From positions 1 to 64,000 of the forward strand of contig JAAYBV010000050.1 of assembly GCA_012744475.1 (NCBI GenBank): DNA of 64,000 bases, given 5' to 3'. The DNA is from Phycisphaerae bacterium. GTDB lineage: Bacteria > Planctomycetota > Phycisphaerae > Sedimentisphaerales > Anaerobacaceae. Below are positions 8,065-16,550 of this stretch, piece by piece (within the stretch, counting starts at the first letter, position 1; each line of letters opens with the position of its first letter). The position numbers were made by a program, and so were the translations under genes. A model generated the notes under the pieces. That model was given only the letters and a program-made list of their open reading frames with translations, did no database searches and had not been told where the DNA came from.

Positions 8065-8093
8065 ATCTTATCGTATCGACCGGGGCAAATCAA
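8065..8093 (-). promoter_or_regulatory. Promoter of aroB
   Basis: On the minus strand TTGATT (8093-8088), a 17-base spacer and TAAGAT (8070-8065) give a start near 8058, about 67 bases before aroB and upstream of the short leader frame. Confidence 0.55.
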
Positions 8094-8163
8094 GCCCAAC
8101 TTGCTCCGAATCCTGCCCGAGTCTTGCTCGGGGTCGGGCGAGTTGGTATATGTTGGAGCCGTT

Positions 8164-9738
8164 ATGACCTATTTGGCGGTTCCCATATCGGCGAAGAATG
8201 CGGCCCAGACCGCAGAGCAGGTCCGCCGCGCCGTCGCCGGCGGGGCCGAGATGCTCGAATTGCGGATGGACTACCTGGAAGGGCTTTCGCCGGACCTGGC
8301 GAGAGAGGTCCTGAGGCGGACCCGGGCCGTGGCCGGCGCGTCCGTGCCTCTGATTGTGACCTGCCGGGACCCACGCGAAGGCGGTGCCGTTGACTACCCT
8401 GAGTCGCTGCGTCTTGAGGTTCTGACGGCGGCCCTGCGCGAAGGGGCCGAGTTCGTCGATGTCGAGTTCGTCAATTTCCGGAAGTCTGCGTTTGGCCACA
8501 GAATAGAGTCGGCTCTGGCGTCGTCGCCGAAGGGCCGGCTGATACTCTCGGCCCATGATTTCGCCAAGCCGTTCGGCGACCTCAGGAGACTTCATCGCGA
8601 CATCGTGCAGGCCTTTCCGGCGGCCGTGCCCAAGCTGGTCCACACCGCACGCCATATCAACGACTGCTTCCAGGCGCTCGATCTGCTCCACGAGGCGGAC
8701 AGGAACGGCATAGTGCTGTGCATGGGCCAAGCGGGTCTGATCAGCCGGGTGCTCACGAAGAAACTCGGCGGGCTTGCCACCTTCGCCAGCCTCGACGAGG
8801 CCAGTGGCACCGCGCCGGGCCAGGTGACGCTGGATGCGTTCAAGAGACTCTACCATCACGATTCGATTGACCGCGGGACGACCCTGTTCGGCGTGATTGC
8901 CGATCCGGTGGGCCATTCGCTCAGTCCGGCCATTCACAACGCCTGCCTGGCCGACAAGAGAATCAACGGGGTCTATCTGCCGCTGCTGGTCCAGGGCGGC
9001 CGCGAGGAGCTGTTCGCGTTCCTCGATAACGTGCTGGCGCGACCATGGCTGGACTTTCGAGGCTTCAGCGTCACGATCCCGCACAAGCACAGCGCCCTCG
9101 ACTACGTGCGGCAGAAGGGCGGTCTCGTCGAGCCTCTGGCCGAGCAGATCGGCGCCGCCAACACGCTGGTTCTCGATTCGCGAGCGACGAGCGACGAGCG
9201 ACGGCTTTGTGTCTGCAACACCGACTATGCCGGGGCGCTCGACGCCATCGCCGACGGCATGGGCATCTCCCGCGAGGGGTTCCGCGACATGCCCGTCGTC
9301 GTCGTGGGAGCCGGGGGCGTTTCACGGGCCATCGTCGCAGGCCTGACGGATGCCGGCGCCAAGGTGACCGTCTACAATCGCACTGTCGAGCGGGCCGAGC
9401 AACTGGCCGCCGATTTCGCGTGCGCCTGTGCCGGCCTCGATGCACTCTCACATCTCGACGCCCGGCTCCTCGTCAACTGCACCAGCATCGGGATGCATCC
9501 CAAGATTGATGCAACGCCTGTCCCGCCGGAGGTGCTCAAGCCCGGCATGGCGGTCTTCGACACCGTTTACAACCCCGCCGAGACCCTGCTGCTCAAACAC
9601 GCCAAGGCCGCCGGCGCCAAGACCATCGACGGCCTCGCCATGTTCGTCAACCAGGCCCTCGCCCAGTTCCGCCTCTTCACCGGCCAACCGGCCAACCCCA
9701 CCCTCATGCGCGGCGTCGTCCTGGACAGTCTGCGATGA
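8164..9738 (+). CDS. aroDE: Bifunctional 3-dehydroquinate dehydratase (type I) / shikimate dehydrogenase
   Basis: 524 residues. Residues 1-230 are type I dehydroquinase: EMLELRMDYLEG, catalytic H131 (SAHDF), Schiff-base K157 (VPKLV), R195 (GLISRV) and GTAPGQ. Residues 240-524 are shikimate dehydrogenase: FGVIADPVGHSLSPAIHN, SVTIPHK, CNTDYAGA and the NADP loop VVVGAGGVSRA followed by NRT. The fusion performs steps 3 and 4 of the shikimate pathway, as in plants and many planctomycetes. I start at 8164 with GGAG five bases upstream; the frame is open further up but unlike coding sequence. A heptamer repeat lies inside the AroE part (9181-9201). A weak TTGCTC-17-TATATG (8124-8152) could be a promoter but would leave almost no leader. 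Confidence 0.95.
   Translation: MTYLAVPISAKNAAQTAEQVRRAVAGGAEMLELRMDYLEGLSPDLAREVLRRTRAVAGASVPLIVTCRDPREGGAVDYPESLRLEVLTAALREGAEFVDVEFVNFRKSAFGHRIESALASSPKGRLILSAHDFAKPFGDLRRLHRDIVQAFPAAVPKLVHTARHINDCFQALDLLHEADRNGIVLCMGQAGLISRVLTKKLGGLATFASLDEASGTAPGQVTLDAFKRLYHHDSIDRGTTLFGVIADPVGHSLSPAIHNACLADKRINGVYLPLLVQGGREELFAFLDNVLARPWLDFRGFSVTIPHKHSALDYVRQKGGLVEPLAEQIGAANTLVLDSRATSDERRLCVCNTDYAGALDAIADGMGISREGFRDMPVVVVGAGGVSRAIVAGLTDAGAKVTVYNRTVERAEQLAADFACACAGLDALSHLDARLLVNCTSIGMHPKIDATPVPPEVLKPGMAVFDTVYNPAETLLLKHAKAAGAKTIDGLAMFVNQALAQFRLFTGQPANPTLMRGVVLDSLR
9181..9201 (+). repeat. Three tandem CGAGCGA heptamers inside aroDE
   Basis: Three perfect copies of CGAGCGA run from 9181 to 9201, 21 bases and therefore in frame. 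They encode the loop SRATSDERR between the AroE motifs GAANTLV and CNTDYAGA, where family members usually have a shorter hairpin. The same heptamer occurs in inverted orientation in the VWA gene at 46500-46520. Confidence 0.7.
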
Positions 9739-10598
9739 GTACCGTGCCAAGACAAATCGTCCTCGACAAGAGTGCATTCGATGGAACCAAGATCGACGCA
9801 CTGCGCGACTTTGCGAAGCTTCACCCTCTCCTTGTCTCTGAGGTGCTCCTCTACGAGTCTGGGACAAGCCAGAGATTCAAGGATAGGCAGTTGCTGAGCC
9901 GTTGCCGCGATCTTCTCCTGGCTGGCGCCTCCTACTGTTCTCGCACCGAGGATCTCATCCGCTGGGAGGGGCAGCACTCACGTCCCTTTCCCCGACTGCT
10001 TGCAGACAGCCGGAGGACCTGTGGAATCCGCTTAGGCCCCGCAAGATCGGATCACGCTTTCACTGATGAGGAGATTGCCGCAGAGCAGCGTGTCGGCTTC
10101 GAGTATGCCAAGGCCTTCCTCTTGGATCCTGTCCGAGACCTGCTTGGCATGGCAAAAACCCGTCGTTCAGATGTGCCAGATTTCAGAGGATTGCCGAAGG
10201 ATATTTCGGCTCGTTTGGCGGCGTTCGCAGCCACTGTGGACCATGTCTCTTTTCGGAAACTCGCGCTGACTCAGATGCCCAGGAATTGGGTAGAGGATGA
10301 GGAGAAGTTCTGTTTGTCGAGTGAGTGGATGGCGTGGCAGTTCTTTCGCCTCCTCGATATTATCCAGCGCGAGTATCTCTATCTCCACCAAGTCGGTGGC
10401 TCCCTGCGCGAGAAACGCGCGGAGCACGACTATCAGGACATAGGTTACGTTCTGCTGCTGAGTCGTGCCGATGCTATTATTACGCGCGACAGGCAGTTGG
10501 TTGAGCCGTTGGTGCGGGTTGCCTTTCCAGAGAAGGACGTGTTCTCGTCGCTGGAGGAGGTGCCGGAGTCGTACCGCTGTGACTGGATGGGCGATTGA
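9735..10598 (+). CDS. PIN-like domain protein, putative nuclease
   Basis: 287 residues, overlapping the aroDE stop by four bases (ATGA), so translation is likely coupled. The N-terminus IVLDKSAFDGT (D11) and LLVSEVLLYE (E36/E41), and the C-terminus DIGYVLLLSRADAIITRDRQL with two further acidic positions, follow the order of PIN-fold metal ligands (D, E, D, D). PIN proteins are usually RNases, often toxins of 130-150 residues. This one has a long helical middle (about 50-250) and no antitoxin beside it in the usual order, so the toxin role is doubtful. Its link with the shikimate gene is unexplained. Lower GC in the third codon position than its neighbours suggests a later arrival. Confidence 0.55.
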   Translation: MSTVPRQIVLDKSAFDGTKIDALRDFAKLHPLLVSEVLLYESGTSQRFKDRQLLSRCRDLLLAGASYCSRTEDLIRWEGQHSRPFPRLLADSRRTCGIRLGPARSDHAFTDEEIAAEQRVGFEYAKAFLLDPVRDLLGMAKTRRSDVPDFRGLPKDISARLAAFAATVDHVSFRKLALTQMPRNWVEDEEKFCLSSEWMAWQFFRLLDIIQREYLYLHQVGGSLREKRAEHDYQDIGYVLLLSRADAIITRDRQLVEPLVRVAFPEKDVFSSLEEVPESYRCDWMGD

Positions 10599-10608
10599 CG
10601 AGTGCTGG

Positions 10609-10638
10609 TTGCCTATGCAGGAGGGTTGTTGGTATACT
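10609..10638 (+). promoter_or_regulatory. Promoter of the MNT-HEPN pair
   Basis: TTGCCT (10609-10614), an 18-base spacer and TATACT (10633-10638) predict a start near 10645, about 36 bases before the MNT start. Confidence 0.5.
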
Positions 10639-10680
10639 GGACATTGGTTTTCAGTGGAGTGGTTTTGAGGACATGTGCTC

Positions 10681-11001
10681 ATGGTGGCGATGAGCAGGAT
10701 TGAGGAGTTCGGTCGGAGGATCGGGCGGGAGTTTGGGGCCGAGAAGGTGATTCTCTTCGGCTCCCACGCGAGGGGTACGCCGGCGAGCGATTCCGATGTC
10801 GATCTGCTGGTCATCGGTCCCTTCCGCGGACGCAGCGTCGATACCTCGGTGGCGGTTCAAATGAAACTGCGTCCGGGTTTTCCGGTCGACCTGCTTGTGC
10901 GGACGCCTGAGAAGGTTCGCGAGCGAATCGCGATGGGCGACACATTCATGCAGGAAATCCTGTCGCAGGGGATAATCCTCTATGAAGCCAATGACCGCTG
11001 A
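10681..11001 (+). CDS. MNT-type minimal nucleotidyltransferase
   Basis: 106 residues. GSHARGTPASDSDVDLLV (from about residue 27) is the pol-beta nucleotidyltransferase signature GSx10DxD, with D39 and D41 as metal ligands. Proteins of this kind are the antitoxin partner of HEPN RNases; in characterised pairs they AMPylate the HEPN protein. GAGG ten bases upstream supports the ATG at 10681; a GTG at 10675 and an ATG at 10690 are alternatives. The reading frame overlaps the HEPN gene by 20 bases. Confidence 0.85.
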   Translation: MVAMSRIEEFGRRIGREFGAEKVILFGSHARGTPASDSDVDLLVIGPFRGRSVDTSVAVQMKLRPGFPVDLLVRTPEKVRERIAMGDTFMQEILSQGIILYEANDR

Positions 11002-11368
11002 ATGGGTAGCCAAGGCGGAAGGGGACTTCGCGACGCTGGAGCGAGAGTCGCGCGTTACGGACCGGCCCAACTTCGAGGGCATTTGTTTCCACGCCCAGCA
11101 ATGTGCGGAGAAGTATTTGAAGGCACGTCTTTGCGAGGCCGGGCTCGCGTTCGGGAAGGTGCACGATCTCGTCGCATTGCTCGAGTCGGTACTGGATGTT
11201 GAGCCCTCGTGGGAAACTCACCGCGAGAACCTGGCCTATCTGTCAGGGTTTGCGGTCAGCGTACGTTACCCGGGCGACTCGGCCGACCGGGACTGTGCGC
11301 TCGATGCCCAACGTAGATGTCGCGTCTTTCGGGCGGTGGCGCGTCAATCTCTGGAGTTGGATGCCTGA
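10982..11368 (+). CDS. HEPN-domain protein, partner of the MNT protein
   Basis: 128 residues, all helical. EGICFHAQQCAEKYLKA followed by HDLVALLE and VRYPGD is the pattern of COG2250-type HEPN proteins. HEPN members of toxin pairs cut RNA through an R-x4-6-H motif. I do not find one here: no His follows an Arg at that spacing in the last third. This copy may therefore be a non-catalytic or divergent HEPN. It overlaps the MNT gene and is transcribed with it. Confidence 0.8.
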   Translation: MKPMTAEWVAKAEGDFATLERESRVTDRPNFEGICFHAQQCAEKYLKARLCEAGLAFGKVHDLVALLESVLDVEPSWETHRENLAYLSGFAVSVRYPGDSADRDCALDAQRRCRVFRAVARQSLELDA

Positions 11369-11401
11369 GGTCCAGCGATGGTTGAACGGCCGGCCGATTC
11401 G

Positions 11402-12334
11402 TTACGGCTGGGTGATGTAGCGGTCGACGTTCTGCCGGGTGACGAGTTCGAAGGGGATCAGGACTGTCTTTTCGTAGGGCTGGCCTCTGACGATCTTGAC
11501 GGCGGTTTCGAGGGCGGTGGCGGCCTGGCCTCGGGCGTTCTGGAAGACGGTGGCGTCGAGCCGGCCCTCTTTGACGGCGGCCAGTGCGTCGGCGATGGCG
11601 TCTACGCTGACCAGCACGATTCTGTCCTTGACGCCGGCGGATAGCAGAGCGTTCAGCGCCCCCAGGCCCATCTCGTCGTTCTGGGCAAACACGGCGTCGA
11701 TGCCGTCCCGGTAGGCCTGAAGCCAGTTCTCCATCAGCGCCATTCCTTCCTCACGCGACCAGTTCGCGGTCTGCTCGGCGATCAGCTTCAGGTCGGGGTA
11801 GTTCCTCAGGGCGGCGCGCGCCCCTTCGGTTCGCTTGATCTCCGCCGCCTGGCCGGGATAACCGGTCATCATCAGGAGCCGGCCTCTGCCGCCGAGCCGT
11901 TCGGCGATGTACTTGATGGCGATTTCGGCCGATTCCTCATCGCGCGAGCCCACGAACGCCGTCGGCTCGGATCGCGTTTCGGAATTGACGTTGACGACCG
12001 GTATGCCGGCGGCGATGGCCTTGTCGACGGCGGGCGAACTCGCCTCCACTTCACACGGATTCAGGATGATAGCGTCCACCCGCCGGGTGATGAAGCTCTC
12101 GATCTGCTGAATCTGCTTCTCGGCGCTCCGTTCGGCGTCGGTGACGATCAGCGTGACGTCCAGTTCGGCGGCCTTGGCCTCCATCGCCTCTCGGATGTCG
12201 ACGATGAATTCATTCGACAGATTCAGAAGGCTGACCCCGATCACAAGCCGATCCGAGTTGGATCCATCGGGTTTCATGAGCCACAGTATCACGACCAGGA
12301 CCGCGACCAGAAGGACGACAATGAGTTTTCGCAT
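11402..12334 (-). CDS. Periplasmic sugar-binding protein of a ribose-type ABC importer
   Basis: 310 residues. The N-terminal hydrophobic segment (about 4-20) lacks a lipobox Cys and is either a signal peptide or an anchor. The mature part is a type I periplasmic binding fold of the RbsB/LacI kind: IGVSLLNLSNEF at the first strand, QIQQIESFITRRVDAIILNP, GIPVVNVNSET, and FAQNDEMGLGALNALL in the hinge region. It delivers a sugar to the permease encoded upstream. The gene is last in the operon, after ATPase and permease. The ligand cannot be predicted safely. Confidence 0.85.
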   Translation of the reverse strand: MRKLIVVLLVAVLVVILWLMKPDGSNSDRLVIGVSLLNLSNEFIVDIREAMEAKAAELDVTLIVTDAERSAEKQIQQIESFITRRVDAIILNPCEVEASSPAVDKAIAAGIPVVNVNSETRSEPTAFVGSRDEESAEIAIKYIAERLGGRGRLLMMTGYPGQAAEIKRTEGARAALRNYPDLKLIAEQTANWSREEGMALMENWLQAYRDGIDAVFAQNDEMGLGALNALLSAGVKDRIVLVSVDAIADALAAVKEGRLDATVFQNARGQAATALETAVKIVRGQPYEKTVLIPFELVTRQNVDRYITQP

Positions 12335-12386
12335 GACTGCCGACTCCGTGCACCGCGCGATATCTGCGAGCCCGCCAGCAGCGTGA

Positions 12387-13340
12387 CTATCTCGAACGCT
12401 TGCGGCGGTCGAGAATCACGGCGCCGATGATGATGAGCCCCTTGACGACCTGCTGATAGTACGAGGAAACGTTCAGCAGGTCCAGGCCGTTGTTCAGTGT
12501 CCCGATGAGCAGCGCGCCCAGGAGGGTGCCGGTGACAGAGCCGATCCCGCCGGACAGGCTCGTGCCCCCGATGACCACGGCGGCAATCGCGTCGAGTTCA
12601 TACGAGATGCCGGCGTTCGGCTGCCCGGTAGTGATCCGCGAAGCCTGGACAATGCCGGCCAGACCCGCCAGCCCCGCGCAGATGGCGTATGAGGCGACCT
12701 TGATCCCATGCGTATTGATGCCGGAGGCGCGGGCCGCTTCTTCGTTGCCGCCCACCGCGTAGACGTATCGGCCAAAGGTGGTTCTTCGCAGAATAAAGCG
12801 CGAGACCAGAAAAACGCCCGCGAGGATCAGGATCGGGATGGGAATGCGCAGCACGCTTCCGTTGCCGATGAAATTGAATGACGCCGCCAGATTCGAGACG
12901 GGCCGGCCCCCGCTGAGGATCAACGCACCGCCCCGCGCGATGGTCATCATTCCCAGCGTTGCGATGAACGGCGCAACACGAAACCGCGTGATAACCAGAC
13001 CGTTCAGTACGCCAATGAGGACTCCGCCCAGGATGCCCACCGCGATCGGAACGGCCAGCGGATAGGTATCAGGATGGGCAAACGTCGCCGCCAGGACGCC
13101 CGTCACAGCCACCACCGAGCCGAGAGACAGGTCGATGCCGCCAGTGAGAATCACATAGGTGACTCCGACCGCCAGGATGGCGTTGATGGAGATCTGACGC
13201 AGGACGTTGATGGCATTCTGCGGAGTCAGAAATGCCGGTGAACGAATCGAGAGCACCGCGCAGATCGCCGCAAACGCGATCACCAGGCCATATTTCTGCA
13301 TCGCATTCCCATCGCGGGGCACGATGTTATGCTCGGGCAT
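12387..13340 (-). CDS. Ribose-type ABC transporter permease
   Basis: 317 residues with about eight to ten membrane segments. Conserved pieces include VGVTYVILTGGIDLSLGSVVAV near the N-terminus, GRYVYAVGGNEEAARASGI (the cytoplasmic loop that contacts the ATPase) and VVIGGTSLSGGIGSVTGTLLGA near the end. This is the RbsC/BPD_transp_2 family. AAGGA with suitable spacing precedes ATG 13340. It lies 38 bases after the ATPase gene and 52 before the binding protein gene. Confidence 0.9.
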   Translation of the reverse strand: MPEHNIVPRDGNAMQKYGLVIAFAAICAVLSIRSPAFLTPQNAINVLRQISINAILAVGVTYVILTGGIDLSLGSVVAVTGVLAATFAHPDTYPLAVPIAVGILGGVLIGVLNGLVITRFRVAPFIATLGMMTIARGGALILSGGRPVSNLAASFNFIGNGSVLRIPIPILILAGVFLVSRFILRRTTFGRYVYAVGGNEEAARASGINTHGIKVASYAICAGLAGLAGIVQASRITTGQPNAGISYELDAIAAVVIGGTSLSGGIGSVTGTLLGALLIGTLNNGLDLLNVSSYYQQVVKGLIIIGAVILDRRKRSR

Positions 13341-13378
13341 CGTTCAAATCCTTTCCAAGCTGTCCGGCGAGCCCGCCG

Positions 13379-14875
13379 CTAATTGGCCATCGCATTGCGC
13401 AGAATGTTCGCGGCGGACGCCTGGTCTCGATCCAGTTGTCTGGTCACGGCACCGCTGCTGAGAACGATGACCCGGTCGCTCATTCCCACCACCTCGGGCA
13501 GCTCCGAAGATGCCATCAGTATGGCCTTGCCCTCATGGGCGAGGCGGCCCATCAGTTTGTAGATCTCGGCTTTGGCGCCGACGTCGATGCCCCGGGTCGG
13601 TTCATCGAGGAGCAGCACATTGGGCTCGCCGAGCAGGGCCCTGGCCAGCACGGCCTTCTGCTGGTTGCCTCCGCTGAGGTTGGCAACCATCTCGCGGGTG
13701 TCAGGCGATTTGATTCGCAGGTCACCGACCATTCGTTCCACCAGTTTCTCTTCCCGCCCCCATGAGACGATGGGGCCCCATGAACAAAGGTCCAGATTCG
13801 AAAGTGTGATGTTGGCTCGCAGCGAAAGGCAGGGCACCAGACCCGTAGTCTGTCGGTCTTCGCTGACCAGGCCCAGGCCCAGTCGCAGAGCGTCGGCAGG
13901 GCTCCGGATGGGAACCTCCTTGCCATTGACTAAGATCTGACCTTGATCGTATCGGTCGAGCCCGAAGAGGCAGCGGATGATCTCGGTTCGCCCTGCGCCC
14001 ATCAGACCCGCCAGGCTGACGATCTCACCCCTGTGAAGATCGAAACTGACGTCGTGAAAGGCGCCTTTGCGGCCCAGGTTGCGCACGCTCAGGATCACCG
14101 GCCCCGGCCGGCGGGTCCGTCTGGGGAAGACGTCCGCCAGTTCGCGGCCCACCATCATGGCGATCACGCGGTCCGCATCGATCTCGGAGACCCGCGCAGC
14201 GCCGACGACCCGGCCGTCACGCAACACCGTGACCTCATCGGCGATTCGGAAGACCTCCTCGAGACGGTGTGAGATGTAAATGACCGTAACGCCTCTGTCC
14301 TTCAACTGGGCGATGATCCCACAGAGCCGTTCGACTTCGTGCTGCGAGAGAGAAGAGCTGGGCTCATCCATGATCACGATCTTCGCATGGTACGAGATGG
14401 CCTTGGTGATCTCCACCATTTGCCGCTCGGCGACGTTCAGGTCTTTCATCAATCGGTCCGGTTCGAGGTCCAATCCCACCTGGTTCAGAAGCTGTTGGGT
14501 CTGTCGGCGTGCCTCTCTGCGGTCGATCCGCTTGAGGAACCTGGAGGCGGGCTCTCTGCCGAGCAGCAGGTTCTCCGCGACAGTCATGTGCGGCACGTAC
14601 ATCAGCTCCTGGTGGATCATCGAGATGCCGGCCTCAAGGGCCTGCCGCACGCCGGCATGGGTCAGACGTTGTCCCAGGAGGAGAATCTCGCCGGCATAGT
14701 CTGTGTAGAACCCCATCAGGATCTTCATCAGGGTGGACTTTCCGGCTCCGTTCTCGCCGATCAGCGCATGGACCGTGGCCGGCCTGAACCGGATGCTGAC
14801 CCGGTCCAGGGCCTTGACTCCGGGGAAGCTCTTCGAAACATCCCGAAGCTCCAGAACGCAGTTCTTGTGCTCCAT
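13379..14875 (-). CDS. Ribose-type ABC transporter ATPase with two nucleotide-binding domains
   Basis: 498 residues in two ABC domains. Domain 1 has GENGAGKSTLMKI, LNVAERQMVEI and VIMDEPSSSL. Domain 2 has the degenerate Walker A GLMGAGRTEII, then LSGGNQQKAVLAR and LLLDEPTRGIDVGAK. This tandem arrangement, with a degenerate second Walker A, is the hallmark of RbsA/MglA/XylG importers. It is the first gene of the operon (A, C, B). There is no sugar kinase, RbsD or LacI-type regulator beside it. Confidence 0.92.
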   Translation of the reverse strand: MEHKNCVLELRDVSKSFPGVKALDRVSIRFRPATVHALIGENGAGKSTLMKILMGFYTDYAGEILLLGQRLTHAGVRQALEAGISMIHQELMYVPHMTVAENLLLGREPASRFLKRIDRREARRQTQQLLNQVGLDLEPDRLMKDLNVAERQMVEITKAISYHAKIVIMDEPSSSLSQHEVERLCGIIAQLKDRGVTVIYISHRLEEVFRIADEVTVLRDGRVVGAARVSEIDADRVIAMMVGRELADVFPRRTRRPGPVILSVRNLGRKGAFHDVSFDLHRGEIVSLAGLMGAGRTEIIRCLFGLDRYDQGQILVNGKEVPIRSPADALRLGLGLVSEDRQTTGLVPCLSLRANITLSNLDLCSWGPIVSWGREEKLVERMVGDLRIKSPDTREMVANLSGGNQQKAVLARALLGEPNVLLLDEPTRGIDVGAKAEIYKLMGRLAHEGKAILMASSELPEVVGMSDRVIVLSSGAVTRQLDRDQASAANILRNAMAN

Positions 14876-14944
14876 CGGGCTGCCTTGGCCTTCCGTATGC
14901 TGCGCCGCGGTCCGTATTCCGCCTTCTTCGGCGGATCGACGGGC

Positions 14945-14973
14945 ATTCTATGGGGATGCGTTCCACAGTGCAA
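14945..14973 (-). promoter_or_regulatory. Promoter of the sugar importer operon
   Basis: On the minus strand TTGCAC (14973-14968), a 17-base spacer and TAGAAT (14950-14945) place the start near 14938, about 63 bases before the ATPase gene. Confidence 0.5.
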
Positions 14974-15075
14974 TTGACTTGCCACGCGGGTGTCGTTCCG
15001 CGTTTTGCTCCATGGATGGCGCAACATCTTGGCTCGCCGGGCGTCTGTGCGTAGAGAAGACAGGCTTGGGCAGGC

Positions 15076-15104
15076 TTGTCGCCAGCCCTGGTCGGACGTA
15101 TAAT
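15076..15104 (+). promoter_or_regulatory. Promoter of the gene at 15173
   Basis: TTGTCG (15076-15081), a 17-base spacer and a perfect TATAAT (15099-15104) give a start near 15111, about 62 bases before the ATG. Confidence 0.6.
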
Positions 15105-15172
15105 CGCCTCCTGAATCAGACGTGAGGCATTGTGCGAAGAGAAGGTCCCGTGCGAGTGGCAGGAGTGTCGTA

Positions 15173-16504
15173 ATGGCCGGCCTTGGCAAGATTTACGTTT
15201 TCTGCATCGTTCTGTTGGCCGTTGCCGGTTTGGTCTCTGCGGCGCGCCCGTCGTTCGGGTCTGCCGGATCCGACGATCGCTGGGGCCAGACGGGTGTCTT
15301 CTTTCGGGAGCACTGGGCCGAGTTCGACGCCACGATCAGTAATTCGTCCGGCCGGATGCTGCGGGTCAACGACGCCGAACTGAGCCTGCACCCAGAACAC
15401 GGCAGGAGGCCCGAAGCCCGCGCCAACGGCCTGACCCTGATCGACGTGCCGGAGGACCTGTTCGCGTTGCAGGGCGCCGATCTCTACCTCGAAGTCTGGG
15501 GCGGGCACCCCAAGACCGCCAACAAGCGTTTTCTCCTCAACGGCAAGCAGGTGTACGCCATTCCCGACGACGGTTGCGAGGCGGGGCACTGCGCGTACAG
15601 CTATCCGCTGGTCTCGTTGAAGGTCGAGCAGTTGGTCAGCGGCCGCAACGCGGTGCAGTTCGCCTGCGACCGGGGCCAGACTTTTTGGGGGCATTTCATC
15701 GTTGATGGAGCGGCGATCCGCTGCTATCTCAAGCCCGGCCATCCCGATTTGGCCGCGCGAGGTCTCCAGGGTTTCTCGGCGGGCGTCGAGCTGCAAGCCC
15801 AGCACGCCGCCCTCGGCGACGAGGTTTCTATCACGCTGACGTGTCCAAAACCGATGGAAGCGGAGATCGAGTCGGTCGAGTACTTCGCCCGGTACGATGG
15901 CTACGACGACGACGGCGATGGGCAGACCAACGACTGGCATGGCTATACGCACGATCGGCGGCACGTCCATCACATCGGCAAGGCGACGGCGGGCCCGTTT
16001 CCCATCGTCTGGGACACGCGGATGATCCCCGATCAAGATGGGCCGATGGCGCTGCGGGCGCTGGTCCGCCTGAAGGGAGGGCTGTGCTACTGGACACCCG
16101 TCCTGGACGGGCTCGAATATGCCAGAGGACGCCATCGCGTGCAGATGTACGCGTGCCGCGACATGCCTGTGCCGTTCTGGTCGCGGGCGTCGCAGGTCCG
16201 CACGGCTACGATTAACCTTCCGCAGGACCTGTCGGACGTCGAATCGGCAAGGCTGATCGTGAGGATCTGGGATGGAGGCGAGGGAAACGTGAAGGAGCCG
16301 TTCAAGATCAACGGTCATTCTTACTCGATCACGTCCAGTCGCGCTATTCACGACGTGGTGCATACGGATGTGGAGGTCGATCCATCGCATTTGAAACCAG
16401 GGCCGAATACGCTGACCCTGCTCAGTGACACGGAGCATCACGGGATCGAGGTGCTGCTGCCGGGCCCGTGTCTGGTGGTACGTTACGATAATTCAAGACG
16501 TTGA
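15173..16504 (+). CDS. Secreted protein with a duplicated beta-sandwich module, function unknown
   Basis: 443 residues with a signal peptide (about 1-23). GGAG seven bases upstream fixes the start at 15173. Two related modules can be aligned by eye. Residues about 102-185 (LYLEVWGGHP, then FLLNGKQVYAI, and a strand ending AIRCYL) resemble 359-435 (LIVRIWDGGE, then FKINGHSYSI, ending LVVRY). Such pairs are typical of carbohydrate-binding-like jelly rolls. Between them (about 210-350) lies a different beta-rich domain with a DDDGDGQTNDWHGY segment that could bind calcium. No catalytic motif is visible. The next gene is 46 bases away and probably in the same transcript. Confidence 0.6.
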   Translation: MAGLGKIYVFCIVLLAVAGLVSAARPSFGSAGSDDRWGQTGVFFREHWAEFDATISNSSGRMLRVNDAELSLHPEHGRRPEARANGLTLIDVPEDLFALQGADLYLEVWGGHPKTANKRFLLNGKQVYAIPDDGCEAGHCAYSYPLVSLKVEQLVSGRNAVQFACDRGQTFWGHFIVDGAAIRCYLKPGHPDLAARGLQGFSAGVELQAQHAALGDEVSITLTCPKPMEAEIESVEYFARYDGYDDDGDGQTNDWHGYTHDRRHVHHIGKATAGPFPIVWDTRMIPDQDGPMALRALVRLKGGLCYWTPVLDGLEYARGRHRVQMYACRDMPVPFWSRASQVRTATINLPQDLSDVESARLIVRIWDGGEGNVKEPFKINGHSYSITSSRAIHDVVHTDVEVDPSHLKPGPNTLTLLSDTEHHGIEVLLPGPCLVVRYDNSRR

Positions 16505-16550
16505 CGAGAGGTTGCACGAGATACGCGGTTTTTTTTGAAGGGAGATTGCG

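Noticed and set aside
8124-8152. TTGCTC-17-TATATG as the aroDE promoter
   Set aside because: Transcription would begin at or after the GGAG ribosome site, leaving a leader of about five bases, so it is unlikely although not excluded.
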